Assembly: GCA_023664705.1 (NCBI GenBank)
Contig: JAMPFE010000001.1
Location: 197,915-261,914 of the forward strand
Direction of reading: 5' to 3'
Source of the DNA: Lachnospiraceae bacterium
GTDB taxonomy: Bacteria > Bacillota > Clostridia > Oscillospirales > Ruminococcaceae
DNA: 64,000 bases
Shown here: one piece after another, positions 1-9,044 of the stretch
Layout of the letters: each line of letters begins with the position of its first letter
Numbering within the stretch: position 1 is the stretch's first letter
Translations under genes and position numbers: made by a program
Notes under the pieces: model-generated
Told to the model about the DNA's origin: nothing
Databases searched by the model: none
The model's input: only the letters and a program-made list of their open reading frames with translations

Positions 1-1071
1 GCGCTGTTCACGGCGCTGAAGGGCAAATTCGGCGGCAAGCCTTGGACGGCTTGGGACGAGGACATAAAGTCCCGCGTTCCCTCGGCGATGGAGAGGTACA
101 AGGAGGAGCTGAAGGACGAGATACGGTTCGTGAAGTGGTGCCAGTACATCTTTTTCAGGCAGTGGAACCGTTTTCGCGGCTATTGCAAGAGCAAGGGTAT
201 AGGGCTTATCGGCGATATCCCGATTTACGTTTCGCCCGACTGCTCCGACGTATGGGCGAGCCCCGAGCTGTTCGAGCTGGACGAAAGGCTCTGCCCGAAA
301 CGCGTCGCGGGGGTGCCGCCCGATTATTTTTCGGCAACGGGGCAGCTCTGGGGAAATCCGCTGTACAACTGGGCGGAGATGAAGCGCACGGGCTACGATT
401 GGTGGATAAAGCGCGTGGAAAAGTCCGCGCAGCTGTACGATATGCTCCGCATAGACCACTTCCGTGCGTTCGACACGTATTACGCCATTCCCTACGGGCA
501 CAAGACCGCCGAGCACGGCACTTGGGAAAACGGTCCGGGAATGGACTTGTTCAACGCGATAAAGGCGCGGCTGGGCGACGTGAACATAATCGCCGAGGAC
601 TTGGGGGACATCTTCGACAGCGTGAAACAGCTGCTCGCCGATTCGGGCTTCCCGGGCATGCGCGTGGTGCAGTTCGGCTTCAATCCCGAAAACGCCGACA
701 ACGACCACCTTATCCACAACTACCCGAAAAACAGCGTCTGCTACACGGGCACTCACGACAACGCGACGATAATGCAATGGCTCAGGGAAACGGACGCGAA
801 GTCCGCGAAAATGGCGAAAAGCTACCTGCACAAGGGGCTTTTCGAGCGTTTTTCCGACTGCGCGATACGGAACGCCTACGCAAGCGGCTCGTTCCTCGCG
901 GTCATACCGATGCAGGATATCCTCGGGCTCGGGAAAAGCGCGCGCATGAATTTGCCGTCCACGCTCGGCAAGCACAACTGGAGCTGGCGTATGCAGCCGC
1001 AGATGCTCAGGGCAAAGGACGCCGAGCGGCTGAAAAGCCTTGCCGAGACGTATATGAGACTTGGAAAATAA
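1..1071 (+). CDS. malQ: 4-alpha-glucanotransferase (amylomaltase), 5' truncated by window edge
   Basis: The frame is open from base 1, so this is the C-terminal 356 residues of a GH77 enzyme that disproportionates maltodextrins in the cytosol. Seen: the GH77 blocks GDIPIYV and GVPPDYFSATGQLWGNPLY, the nucleophile Asp in LRIDHFR, the acid/base Glu in IIAEDLGD, and the third carboxylate in TGTHDN. All three catalytic carboxylates are therefore present and the C-terminus looks complete. About 150 N-terminal residues lie outside the window. The TAA stop shares one base with the ATG of the next gene (TAATG), suggesting translational coupling. Together with pulA just downstream it forms a glycogen/starch utilisation unit. 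Family assignment is secure from these motifs. Confidence 0.96.
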   Translation, partial: ALFTALKGKFGGKPWTAWDEDIKSRVPSAMERYKEELKDEIRFVKWCQYIFFRQWNRFRGYCKSKGIGLIGDIPIYVSPDCSDVWASPELFELDERLCPKRVAGVPPDYFSATGQLWGNPLYNWAEMKRTGYDWWIKRVEKSAQLYDMLRIDHFRAFDTYYAIPYGHKTAEHGTWENGPGMDLFNAIKARLGDVNIIAEDLGDIFDSVKQLLADSGFPGMRVVQFGFNPENADNDHLIHNYPKNSVCYTGTHDNATIMQWLRETDAKSAKMAKSYLHKGLFERFSDCAIRNAYASGSFLAVIPMQDILGLGKSARMNLPSTLGKHNWSWRMQPQMLRAKDAERLKSLAETYMRLGK

Positions 1072-1883
1072 TGGAAGAAAACGCTGTGATAAACAGCCTG
1101 CACGGGGAATTCGCGCGGACGATAACGCGGAAATTTTCCAAGGCTGTCGAGGAATTTGAGCTGCTGAAAAGCGGCGATAAAATTTGCGTGTGCGTTTCGG
1201 GCGGCAAGGATTCGATGCTGCTGGCGGCGCTGTTCCGCGACTACGAGCGCCGCGGGAGCGTTCCCGTTTCGGTGAGGTATCTCGCGATGGATCCGGGCTA
1301 CTCCGAGGAGAATTTTTCGCGGATAATCGGCAGCGCAAAGCGCCTCGGGCTGCCGCTTGAGACGTTCACGACCGAGATTTTCAGGCACACCGAGAGCGCC
1401 GAAAACGCGTGCTTTCTTTGCTCGAAAATGCGGCGCGGGCATTTGTACAATAAGGCGCGGGAGCTGGGCTGCAATAAAATAGCGCTCGGGCACCACTTCG
1501 ACGATGTTATCGAGAGCACGCTTATGGGCATGCTGTACGGCGGGCAGACGCAGACGATGCTGCCGAAGCTGCGCGCGCGGAATTACGAGGGCATGGAGCT
1601 GATACGCCCGCTGTTTTACGTGCGAGAGCGCGATATTATCGCGTGGCGCGACTGCAATGAACTGCAATTTTTGCAGTGCGCGTGCGGAATAACGCAGCGC
1701 GGGGAGGGCTCGAAGCGGCAGCTCGTAAAGCGCCTGATAGCCGAGCTTGCCGCGGAAAATCCGCAGGTCGAGCAGAACATTTTCCGCAGCGTGTGCGCGG
1801 TGCGGCTCGACAGGATAATCTCCTACAAGGACAAGGACGGCGTGCATACGTTTCTGGATAATTATGACGATGAACTGTTTTGA
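1071..1883 (+). CDS. ttcA: TtcA-family tRNA 2-thiocytidine synthase-like PP-loop ATPase
   Basis: The 270-residue protein has the PP-loop SGGKDS near residue 44, a CxxC pair in CFLCSKMRRG near residue 120, and a third Cys region, CACG, near 203. Known TtcA enzymes use three cysteines to hold a [4Fe-4S] cluster, adenylate C32 of certain tRNAs and insert sulfur. The cysteine pattern here fits a cluster-dependent thiolase. The start is fixed by the 1-base overlap with malQ, since the same frame stays open upstream only as a shadow of malQ. The 3' end overlaps pulA by 20 bases. Its position between two alpha-glucan genes is unexplained. The exact tRNA target is inferred, as Clostridia carry several TtcA-like paralogues. 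Confidence 0.85.
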   Translation: MEENAVINSLHGEFARTITRKFSKAVEEFELLKSGDKICVCVSGGKDSMLLAALFRDYERRGSVPVSVRYLAMDPGYSEENFSRIIGSAKRLGLPLETFTTEIFRHTESAENACFLCSKMRRGHLYNKARELGCNKIALGHHFDDVIESTLMGMLYGGQTQTMLPKLRARNYEGMELIRPLFYVRERDIIAWRDCNELQFLQCACGITQRGEGSKRQLVKRLIAELAAENPQVEQNIFRSVCAVRLDRIISYKDKDGVHTFLDNYDDELF

Positions 1884-3663
1884 TTTCAAGGCTGCCGACA
1901 GGCAGTGTTACAGGGGACGGCTGGGGGCGCTCTGCACGCCGAAAAGCACGGTTTTCCGCGTCTGGCAGCCGTTTGCCGAGAATATGGAGCTGCGGCTTTA
2001 CAATGCCGAAAACGAGCTCATTTTCGCCGCTTCGATGACGAAGAGGGGCGGCGTGTTCGAGTACGAAAAAAAAGGCGACCTCGACGGCGTTTTGTACGAT
2101 TTTTCGGTAACGCGCAACGGCGAGACCGTCGAGAGCGCCGACCCGTATGCCTTTTCGGCGACCTCCGACGGAACGCGCGGCATCGTTGCCGATATGCGGC
2201 GGCACGCTCCCGAGGGGTGGGAGAACGAGCGCAATATCTCCGCGGAGAACCCGATAATTTACGAGCTTTCGGTGCGCGATTTTTCAATGGACGAGAGCGC
2301 GAATTTTGAAAACCGCGGAAAATTCTCCGCGTTCTGCGAGGAAAATGTAAAAAATTCCCATGGGGATTTAGTCGGTCTTGACTACGTCAAATCGCTCGGC
2401 GTGACGCATATCCAGCTTATGCCGATATTTGATTTCGATATGGACGGCGGCGAATACAACTGGGGCTACAATCCGCGCTTTTACAACGCTCCGAGCGCGT
2501 ATTACTCGCGGCGCGACGGCATTCTCGAGCTTCGGGAGCTCGTCGCGGCGGCGCATAAAAAGGGGCTCGGAGTGGTTGCGGACGTGGTGTACAATCACGT
2601 CTATTCGGCAGACGACTGCGCTTTCGGGAGGATTTTTCCGCGCTATTATTTCCGCGGAAAGGAAAAATATTCCAACGGCTCGGGCTGCGGAAACGAGTTC
2701 GCGAGCGAAAGAAAAATGTCGCGGAAATTCATTATTGACAGTCTGGAGTTCCTCGCGCGGGAGTATAAGCTTGACGGCTTTCGCTTCGATTTAATGGGCT
2801 TGCTGGACATAAAAACCCTCCGCGATGCCGAATGCAGACTGCGCAGGATAAATCCCGATATACTGCTGTACGGGGAGGGCTGGACGGGCGGCGCGAGCCC
2901 TTATCCCGAGCGGTTTCGCGCGGTTTTGCGGAACGCGCGGAGGCTGCCGCGGTTCGCGTTTTTCAACGACAGCTTTCGCGACGGCGTAAAAGGCTCGGTT
3001 TTCGACCCCGAGGACGCGGGCTATGTCAACGGCGCGCCCGACGGGGGACACCTCGCGCCGATAAAATGGGCGCTCTCGGGGAGGTTCCCCGAGGATTTCT
3101 GGACTGCCGAACCGCTGCAGACCGTGAATTACGTCGAGTGCCACGACAATCTCACGCTGTTCGATAAGCTGAAAATTTCGCTTAAGGGAGCCGATTTGGA
3201 GCGCGTCAAAAGCGCGGACAAAATGGCGGCAGCGCCGGTTTTCCTGTCGCGCGGCATCGCGTTCATTCAGGCGGGGCAGGAGTTCCTGCGCACGAAAAAC
3301 GGTGTCGACAACAGCTATAACGCCCCCGACAGCGTGAATTCGCTGAAGTGGGATACGCTCGCCGAAAACCGCGATATCGTCGGGTATTACCGAGGGCTGA
3401 TAGCTTTCAGACGGCGCTTTTTGAGCGGCTTCGGGGAGTGCGCTTTCGAGGAGCTCGGCGGCGGCTTCGTGATGAAAACGGGCGATTTTTTGCTGCTTGT
3501 CAACCCTACGGCAAAAAGGCTCACCGCGAAAATAAACGGCGAATTTGAGATATTCGCCGACAAAAACCGCGCCGCGGACGTTCCGCTGTACAGGCGCAAA
3601 CGGCTTTGCTGCGCGGAATTTTCAATATTGATTGCAAGGAGAGTTACAAATGAGACAAATTGA
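1864..3663 (+). CDS. pulA: Type I pullulanase / debranching enzyme (GH13)
   Basis: This 599-residue enzyme hydrolyses alpha-1,6 branch points of glycogen, starch or pullulan. It has an N-terminal CBM48-like beta domain (about residues 15-100) and a GH13 barrel with the pullulanase signature YNWGYNP near residue 199. Catalytic residues are the Asp in GFRFDLMG, the Glu in YGEGW and the Asp in ECHDN. There is no signal peptide, so it should act in the cytosol on imported or stored glucan with MalQ. Two ATGs (1864 and 1870) are possible and neither has a strong Shine-Dalgarno. The gene starts inside ttcA and ends inside pepP, so translation is probably coupled along the operon. Confidence 0.93.
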   Translation: MTMNCFDFKAADRQCYRGRLGALCTPKSTVFRVWQPFAENMELRLYNAENELIFAASMTKRGGVFEYEKKGDLDGVLYDFSVTRNGETVESADPYAFSATSDGTRGIVADMRRHAPEGWENERNISAENPIIYELSVRDFSMDESANFENRGKFSAFCEENVKNSHGDLVGLDYVKSLGVTHIQLMPIFDFDMDGGEYNWGYNPRFYNAPSAYYSRRDGILELRELVAAAHKKGLGVVADVVYNHVYSADDCAFGRIFPRYYFRGKEKYSNGSGCGNEFASERKMSRKFIIDSLEFLAREYKLDGFRFDLMGLLDIKTLRDAECRLRRINPDILLYGEGWTGGASPYPERFRAVLRNARRLPRFAFFNDSFRDGVKGSVFDPEDAGYVNGAPDGGHLAPIKWALSGRFPEDFWTAEPLQTVNYVECHDNLTLFDKLKISLKGADLERVKSADKMAAAPVFLSRGIAFIQAGQEFLRTKNGVDNSYNAPDSVNSLKWDTLAENRDIVGYYRGLIAFRRRFLSGFGECAFEELGGGFVMKTGDFLLLVNPTAKRLTAKINGEFEIFADKNRAADVPLYRRKRLCCAEFSILIARRVTNETN

Positions 3664-5425
3664 CGAGCTGCGTGAATTGATGAGGGCGCGCGGGATTTGC
3701 GCGTATATCGTGCCGACGGACGATTTCCACGGCTCGGAGTACGTCGGGGAGCATTTCAAGCTCCGCGAGTATCTGAGCGGGTTTACGGGCTCCGCGGGAA
3801 CGCTTGTCGTGACGCTTGACGAGGCGGCGCTCTGGACGGACGGGCGCTATTTTATTCAGGCGGAGCGCGAGCTCTCGGGGAGCGGCATTGAGCTTATGCG
3901 CATGGGAGAGCCGTCCGTGCCGACTATCGAGAAATTTTTGCTCGAAAAAATGCCCGAGGGCTCGGCGCTGGGCTTTGACGGCAGAACGGTCACGGCGGCG
4001 TTCGCGATGCGGCTCGTTAAAGCGTTGCAGCCGAAAAATGTCGCGCTGAAAACCGACGAGGACTTGGGCGGCATGGTTTGGGAGAACCGCCCGCCGCTCT
4101 CGAAAAAGCCCGTGTTCGAGCTGCCCGACAGCGTTTGCGGGCAGTCGAGGAGCGAAAAGCTGGCGCTTATCCGTGAGAAAATGAGAGCCGAAAACGCCGA
4201 TTGCCTTGCGGTCTCGGCGTTGGACGAGATAGCTTGGGCGCTGAATTTGCGCGGCGGCGACGTGGATTACAATCCCGTGTTCCTGTCGTTTATGCTGGTG
4301 TCGGAGGACGGCGTCGAGCTGTTTGCGGAGCGCTCTATTTTCAATGCCGAGATCGTTGAAAATCTGCAAAGGGACGGCGTTGAGATACGCCCCTACGATG
4401 ATTTTTACGGCGCGCTCAAATCGCAGAGCGGAGCGGTTTGGACGGATCTTAAGGCAGTGAATTACCGAATTAAAACCTCGCTTGAAAACGCGAAAATAAT
4501 CTCCAAGCAGAGTCCGATAGTGCAGATGAAGGCAGTCAAGAACGCCGCCGAGACAGAGGGCATGAAAGCCGCGCATATCCGCGACGGGGTCGCCGTGACG
4601 CGGTTTATGTACTGGCTGAAGCACGCCGTCGGGCGCGAAAAAATAACCGAGATATCCGCTGCCGAAAAGCTGGAGGAGTTCCGCAAAATGGGCGAGGGCT
4701 ACCTCGGGCAGAGCTTCGACCCGATAATGGCTTACGGCGAAAACGCCGCTGTCGTGCATTACTCCGCGACGGAGGAGACGAACGCCGAGCTGCAGCCGCG
4801 CGGCTTTCTGCTGTCCGATACGGGCGGGCATTACCTCGGCGGCGGCGCGGCGGGAACGACCGACATAACGCGCACGTTCGTTCTCGGGGAGCTTGACCCG
4901 TTTGAAAAAGTCACATTCACGCAAGTGCTGGAGGCGCATTTTGAGCTGCTGAACACCGCGTTCCCGAAAGGCGTGCGCGGCTCGACCTTGGACGGAATTT
5001 GCCGCCAAAGCATGTGGCGAACCGGAACCGACTTCAACCACGGCACGGGACACGGCGTGGGCTTTCTGCTGAACGTCCACGAGGGTCCGCAGCGGATATC
5101 GTGGCGGGCGGTCAACGACGCGCCGCTCGAGGCGGGAATGATAACCTCCGACGAGCCGGGAATGTATTATGAGGGAATGTTCGGCGTGCGCCACGAGAGC
5201 CTTGTTTTGTGCGTAAAATGCGAGGAGTTCTCCGAAAGCGACGGGGAGTTTTACGGCTTTGAGCCGCTGACCTGCGTGCCGTTCGACGTCGACGGCATTG
5301 ATATCGAGTGTTTTTCGCACAAGGGACAGCTCAATTTTTATCATGAATACGTATACAAGCAGCTCTCGCCGTTTTTGCCGCCCGAGGAGGCGGAGTGGCT
5401 GCGCGAGATAACCAAGCCGATTTAA
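3650..5425 (+). CDS. pepP: Xaa-Pro aminopeptidase (M24B family)
   Basis: The 591-residue cytosolic metallopeptidase removes N-terminal residues preceding proline. Two creatinase-type N-terminal domains precede the pita-bread M24 domain. The five metal ligands are visible: Asp in SDTGGHY (about 390), Asp in TTDITRTF (about 405), His in HGTGHGVG (about 468), Glu in DEPGMYYEG and Glu in GFEPLTCVPFD. A C-terminal M24_C segment follows, giving the long form of the family. The ATG at 3650 was chosen because AAGGAG lies 8 bases upstream; a TTG at 3632 is in frame but lacks such a site. It overlaps pulA by 14 bases and ends at a strong hairpin, so it is the last gene of this operon. Confidence 0.94.
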   Translation: MRQIDELRELMRARGICAYIVPTDDFHGSEYVGEHFKLREYLSGFTGSAGTLVVTLDEAALWTDGRYFIQAERELSGSGIELMRMGEPSVPTIEKFLLEKMPEGSALGFDGRTVTAAFAMRLVKALQPKNVALKTDEDLGGMVWENRPPLSKKPVFELPDSVCGQSRSEKLALIREKMRAENADCLAVSALDEIAWALNLRGGDVDYNPVFLSFMLVSEDGVELFAERSIFNAEIVENLQRDGVEIRPYDDFYGALKSQSGAVWTDLKAVNYRIKTSLENAKIISKQSPIVQMKAVKNAAETEGMKAAHIRDGVAVTRFMYWLKHAVGREKITEISAAEKLEEFRKMGEGYLGQSFDPIMAYGENAAVVHYSATEETNAELQPRGFLLSDTGGHYLGGGAAGTTDITRTFVLGELDPFEKVTFTQVLEAHFELLNTAFPKGVRGSTLDGICRQSMWRTGTDFNHGTGHGVGFLLNVHEGPQRISWRAVNDAPLEAGMITSDEPGMYYEGMFGVRHESLVLCVKCEEFSESDGEFYGFEPLTCVPFDVDGIDIECFSHKGQLNFYHEYVYKQLSPFLPPEEAEWLREITKPI

Positions 5426-5434
5426 TAAAATAGA

Positions 5435-5460
5435 AAATGCGCCGTAAAAACGGCGCATTT
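5435..5460. terminator. Bidirectional intrinsic terminator
   Basis: A perfect 10-bp stem (AAATGCGCCG / CGGCGCATTT) with an A-rich loop ends in T residues on both strands. It separates the plus-strand pepP operon from the minus-strand telA gene and can serve both. Confidence 0.85.
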
Positions 5461-5470
5461 CTTGCAAAAC

Positions 5471-5500
5471 CAACTACTAACAACTATTCTCCGATAACTA
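5471..5500 (-). repeat. Partial copy (A) of stop-codon-adjacent repeat
   Basis: Read on the minus strand, directly after the telA TGA stop, comes TAGTTATCGGAGAATAGTTG followed by TTAGTAGTTGG. This matches the outer arm of the longer elements at 6696, 10295 and 20856. Only this arm is present. Confidence 0.6.
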
Positions 5501-6679
5501 TCACGCTTTCATGCGCTTTTTGTAGTCGGTCTTTATCTGCTCGAGAGCGACGGCGTCCTGCTTGCGCTTTTCACGCGCCTGATCCTGTATAGCCTGAACC
5601 TCGTCGATGCCGTTGACGATAGTCTGCCACGTCTGCTGGAGCGTCTCCACCTTGATTGAGGAGTTCGCCGCCATTGCAGCCACCATTTTAGACTGGTCGA
5701 CGGTGTTCTGAGCGTTCTTGATGAGCATTTCGTTGGTTTTCTCGTCGAGAGCCGCGAGGGAGTCCGCCTGTATCTTCTGCCTTTTCAGCATGATAGCCTG
5801 CGCGAGCGACTGCTTGAACACGGGCATCGTGATGATGAACGCGGAGTTTATCTTGCGAACCAGATTGAGGTTGGAGTACTCCATGGTCTTCAGCATGGGA
5901 ACGGTCTGGAGCGCGACGTTCTCGGCGATCTTCAGGTCCATAACGCGCTGGTCGAGTATCTCGCGCATCTGCTGCAAATTCGACAAGTCCATGCGGATAG
6001 TGCCGTCGTCGGGGTTCGCCTCGACCTTTGCCTTGTATTCGTCGATGAATTGGTCGAGCTCCTTGACAGCCTGCTCGCCCGCCATGATGTACTTGACGAG
6101 CTGCTGATAGTAGCCGAGGTTCGCCTCGTACATATTGCCGAGCTTGGCGTTCGCCTGCTCTATCTCGGTCTCGTACTGCTTGAGCTGAACGTATACCTTG
6201 TCAATCTCCTTGCCCATGGTGTCGTACTTGTTGAGTATCTTGTCGAGCTTTTTCTTGAGATTGCCGAAAAGCCCGGGCTTGTCGTCCTGAATTTCCTTGA
6301 TGTCGAACTGATCCATAATGGCGGCGAGGTGCTTGAGCATAACGCCCGTATCGTTTATCTGCTCGATGCTCATGGAGTTGAGGACTTGGTCGGAAGCCTG
6401 CGATATCTGGTCGGCAGCCTCCGCGCCGAATTTCACGATAGTCGAGCTGTCGTTGACGTTTATCGTGGAGACGAGCTGGTCTATCTCCTTGCTTGTGGCG
6501 AGCTGCTGCTTTATCTCGTCGGTCTTTACGACGATGTTGAAGTTCTTCGCCTCCTCGATCTTAGCGTCGAGGATAGCGGGAGACGTTGTCGGAACGGCAT
6601 TCGTAACGACCGCCGTGGTCTCGACCTCCGTGTTGGTCTGCTGAGCGGCAGCCGCGCCCGGTGTGAATTGTAATCCCAT
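5501..6679 (-). CDS. telA: TelA/YceH-family toxic anion (tellurite) resistance protein
   Basis: The 392-residue protein is a soluble, almost entirely helical TelA-family member, with long coiled segments from about residue 130 to the end, an Ala/Thr/Val-rich N-terminus and a basic C-terminus. TelA homologues are linked to tellurite, antimicrobial and cell-envelope stress tolerance, but the biochemical role is not settled. It is the last gene of the minus-strand Ter operon, downstream of the YceG-like gene, the same relative order as yceG-yceH of Bacillus. The start is supported by AGAAAGGATC upstream of the ATG. A 163-bp palindromic element lies between it and the YceG-like gene. Confidence 0.93.
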   Translation of the reverse strand: MGLQFTPGAAAAQQTNTEVETTAVVTNAVPTTSPAILDAKIEEAKNFNIVVKTDEIKQQLATSKEIDQLVSTINVNDSSTIVKFGAEAADQISQASDQVLNSMSIEQINDTGVMLKHLAAIMDQFDIKEIQDDKPGLFGNLKKKLDKILNKYDTMGKEIDKVYVQLKQYETEIEQANAKLGNMYEANLGYYQQLVKYIMAGEQAVKELDQFIDEYKAKVEANPDDGTIRMDLSNLQQMREILDQRVMDLKIAENVALQTVPMLKTMEYSNLNLVRKINSAFIITMPVFKQSLAQAIMLKRQKIQADSLAALDEKTNEMLIKNAQNTVDQSKMVAAMAANSSIKVETLQQTWQTIVNGIDEVQAIQDQAREKRKQDAVALEQIKTDYKKRMKA

Positions 6680-6695
6680 TTTTGATCCTTTCTTG

Positions 6696-6858
6696 CAGCT
6701 AGTTATTAGAGAATAGCAGTTAGTAGTTAGTTAAGGAAGAAATTCGGACGGTCACGTTCATAGCGAAACCTAAAAGCACCTTGGGGTTACGCTATAAACG
6801 TTTCCGTTATCGACACTACCTTAACTGGAAACCAGCAACTATTCACTAAAAACTATTA
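6696..6858. repeat. Dispersed palindromic element, copy B
   Basis: About 163 bp fill the gap between the YceG-like gene and telA. The core has an imperfect inverted repeat, ACGTTCATAGCG with CGCTATAAACGT, around an AAAGCACCTTGG centre. The outer arms are rich in TAGTTGTTAGTTA-type units in inverted orientation. The right arm reaches into the TAA stop codon of the YceG-like gene. It is clearly homologous to the copy at 10295-10451 and less so to 20856-21019. No protein is encoded. Confidence 0.8.
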
Positions 6859-9024
6859 GTGTTTCCCGAACAGCTTTCCGAAAAAACCGCCGTTCTTTTC
6901 CTCGGAGGGTATCTTGAATTTCGGAACCTCCACGTCATATAAAAATTGGTTCATTATATGCTCTTCAAACGCGTCGGACGAGACGTAGGTCTCGAGATTT
7001 TTGTAGCCCGTCGGCGTGTATACGAGTATGTCAAAGCCTATCAGATTGCACAGCACGAGGTGTATGCACTCCCAGAGCGTGAACGTGTCCTCAACCGCGT
7101 CGACGTATATCACCTTCGGTATCGCCCTCGTGAAGTCAAACCGCTGTATTATCTGCATAAAGGACTTTGTAAGGCTCATTCCGTGGTACAGTATACTGCA
7201 CATCAGCTCGTCGCCCTGCAGCTTCACAAACCCGCTTGACGCCGCCTCCTGCAGCTTGTAGAACAGCATATCCTGTATGCGGTCGGGCAGATAGCTGAAT
7301 TTGTTGAGCGTGCTCGCTTTCAGCTTTTCAACGTCGTATTGCCCGTTGCGGTAAAACTGCCGATAAACCGACAAATCGACCGCGGGCTCCTCGGGGTTTT
7401 TCGCCTTTACGAACAGGAGCGTGTCGGGGGTGAGCTTCTGCCTTATATCCTCCCAGTAGTTCCCGAGATTGCCGTTCTCAACGCCGCTTATCTTCGCGAA
7501 GATATTCGGCACGGACACCAGATTTCCCGCCGTCGCGAAGCCCGTCCTGAACCGCGCCTCCTGTTTCCAGAGGATGGCAATTTCCTCGAACGTCGTTTTC
7601 AGCGTAACGGATTGGCTGTTCGGGAACTGAAAGCTCCGATAGATGCCCGTATCGCCGCCGTACAGCATGGTGTCCAGATCGCGCTCCGCGGAATACGCCA
7701 CGGTCGCGACCTTCATCTTTATCGCCTTGTTCGGATAGCTTCCGCTCTCCTTGCTCTGCGGCAGCTCGAATATCTGCATCCTCCCGCCGATGTTCCTGTC
7801 GACGGCAAGCGCGAGGTTGCCTTTGTTCGGCGTGATGTAAACGGTATCGAACCCGCACCGCGACATAAAATTGAGGAAATACATCTCCGACTGCGAGATG
7901 TCGCCGTAGTACAGTATCACGGGGATATCCTCGTAGCGCACCGCGTACTTCCGCGCCTGCGTGCAGCGGTACAGCCACGTTATCAGCTTGTTGCCGTAAT
8001 TCAGCACGACGGTCTGATTGCCCGTGTTCAGCTCGTTGAGCAGCTCCGTGAGCGTTTTCCGCGCAAGCGCTGTCCGCATGGGGTCGCCGCTCAGCGTTAT
8101 CTGCATCGCCAGCGCGTCTATCATCTCCGAGGTGCTTGTCCTCGGCACCGTCCCGAGCGCGCGGACCTCGTCCGCGTTCGGGTTTTCAAGCGGCTTCTCG
8201 ATAAAGATGAGCTGCTTTTTCAGCCCCGCGAAGCCCTCCTTGAACTTGACGAGCATATTCGTATACACGGTCTCCTCGTCGAAGCCTATCAGCGCCGCCG
8301 AGTACACGGGTATCTCCCCGTCCTCGGTGTACACGCCGCCGTTCCCGATAACGCGGGACTTCCTGTCTTTGAGAACGTCCTCGAATATCCCCGCCGCCGA
8401 CGTGTCGAGCCGCTTTACGAGACCGCTCACGCGCTCTCCCTCGGCGCGCATTTCGGCGAGCTTAGCCTCCCTCGAAAGGTCTATCTTCCCGAAATCTATC
8501 TGTATCGGCGACGTTATCGGACCGCCCTTTACCGTCACATCGTCCTTGTACGGGAACTTGCCGAAATCCGCGTCCAGACCGTAGCTGACGACCGTCACCT
8601 TAACGCCCGCCGCGGCGAGCATATACAGGAAATACAGCTCCCTGAGCGTTGCCGAGCCTATATACAGCACGGCGCCCGGTCTTGCCCCGAGGTACTTTAT
8701 CAGCCAGCAGAGTATCACGAAGTAGGTGTTTTTCTTGTTGGCGCCGCATTCCGCGACCGCTTTTGCCATTATCTCGGCGAGCTTGGCGCTGTCGCACGGC
8801 AGGTTTATCTTGTGCAGGAACATATCTAAGCCGCGCTTGATGTCCTCCGCGTTCTCGAAGCTCGACGCGGTGTATTCCGCGGCTTTCGCTATCTCGTCGG
8901 TAGTCGCGAGCGGCAGCTTCTCTTTAAAGAACAGCCCGTTTTTCTGCGCCGCGACAAACTGTTCAATTAAGAATCCCCGAAACCCGTCGGGATCGTCATA
9001 CCCGACATATCTCGTAAATTCCAC
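6856..9024 (-). CDS. YceG-like component of Ter stress operon (722 aa)
   Basis: I assign this to the YceG-type family found with TerD and TelA genes, from its context and from the pattern of alternating hydrophobic strands. It has no signal peptide or clear transmembrane helix. Three stretches share a strand-helix-strand pattern: VLYIGSATLRELYFLYMLAA (about residue 119), VILYYGDISQSEMYFLNFMS (about 367) and VIYVDAVEDTFTLWECIHLV (about 637). Each is followed by a GV/GF hydrophobic strand ending in Y-S/T, as in Rossmann-like repeats. Comparative genomics places this family in a presumed biosynthetic module of Ter systems, but no reaction is proven. It follows the TerD fusion gene by 20 bases. 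Confidence 0.7.
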   Translation of the reverse strand: MEFTRYVGYDDPDGFRGFLIEQFVAAQKNGLFFKEKLPLATTDEIAKAAEYTASSFENAEDIKRGLDMFLHKINLPCDSAKLAEIMAKAVAECGANKKNTYFVILCWLIKYLGARPGAVLYIGSATLRELYFLYMLAAAGVKVTVVSYGLDADFGKFPYKDDVTVKGGPITSPIQIDFGKIDLSREAKLAEMRAEGERVSGLVKRLDTSAAGIFEDVLKDRKSRVIGNGGVYTEDGEIPVYSAALIGFDEETVYTNMLVKFKEGFAGLKKQLIFIEKPLENPNADEVRALGTVPRTSTSEMIDALAMQITLSGDPMRTALARKTLTELLNELNTGNQTVVLNYGNKLITWLYRCTQARKYAVRYEDIPVILYYGDISQSEMYFLNFMSRCGFDTVYITPNKGNLALAVDRNIGGRMQIFELPQSKESGSYPNKAIKMKVATVAYSAERDLDTMLYGGDTGIYRSFQFPNSQSVTLKTTFEEIAILWKQEARFRTGFATAGNLVSVPNIFAKISGVENGNLGNYWEDIRQKLTPDTLLFVKAKNPEEPAVDLSVYRQFYRNGQYDVEKLKASTLNKFSYLPDRIQDMLFYKLQEAASSGFVKLQGDELMCSILYHGMSLTKSFMQIIQRFDFTRAIPKVIYVDAVEDTFTLWECIHLVLCNLIGFDILVYTPTGYKNLETYVSSDAFEEHIMNQFLYDVEVPKFKIPSEEKNGGFFGKLFGKH

Positions 9025-9044
9025 CTTGCGTACCCCCTAAGCTA

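Noticed and set aside
42..1070. Upstream extension of the ttcA frame through malQ
   Set aside because: The frame is open by chance inside malQ; the conserved TtcA N-terminus begins at 1071.
3644..5473. A 600-codon open frame antisense to the aminopeptidase gene
   Set aside because: It lies wholly opposite a gene with full catalytic motifs and has Arg/His/Ala-rich shadow composition; GC-rich third positions keep antisense frames open.
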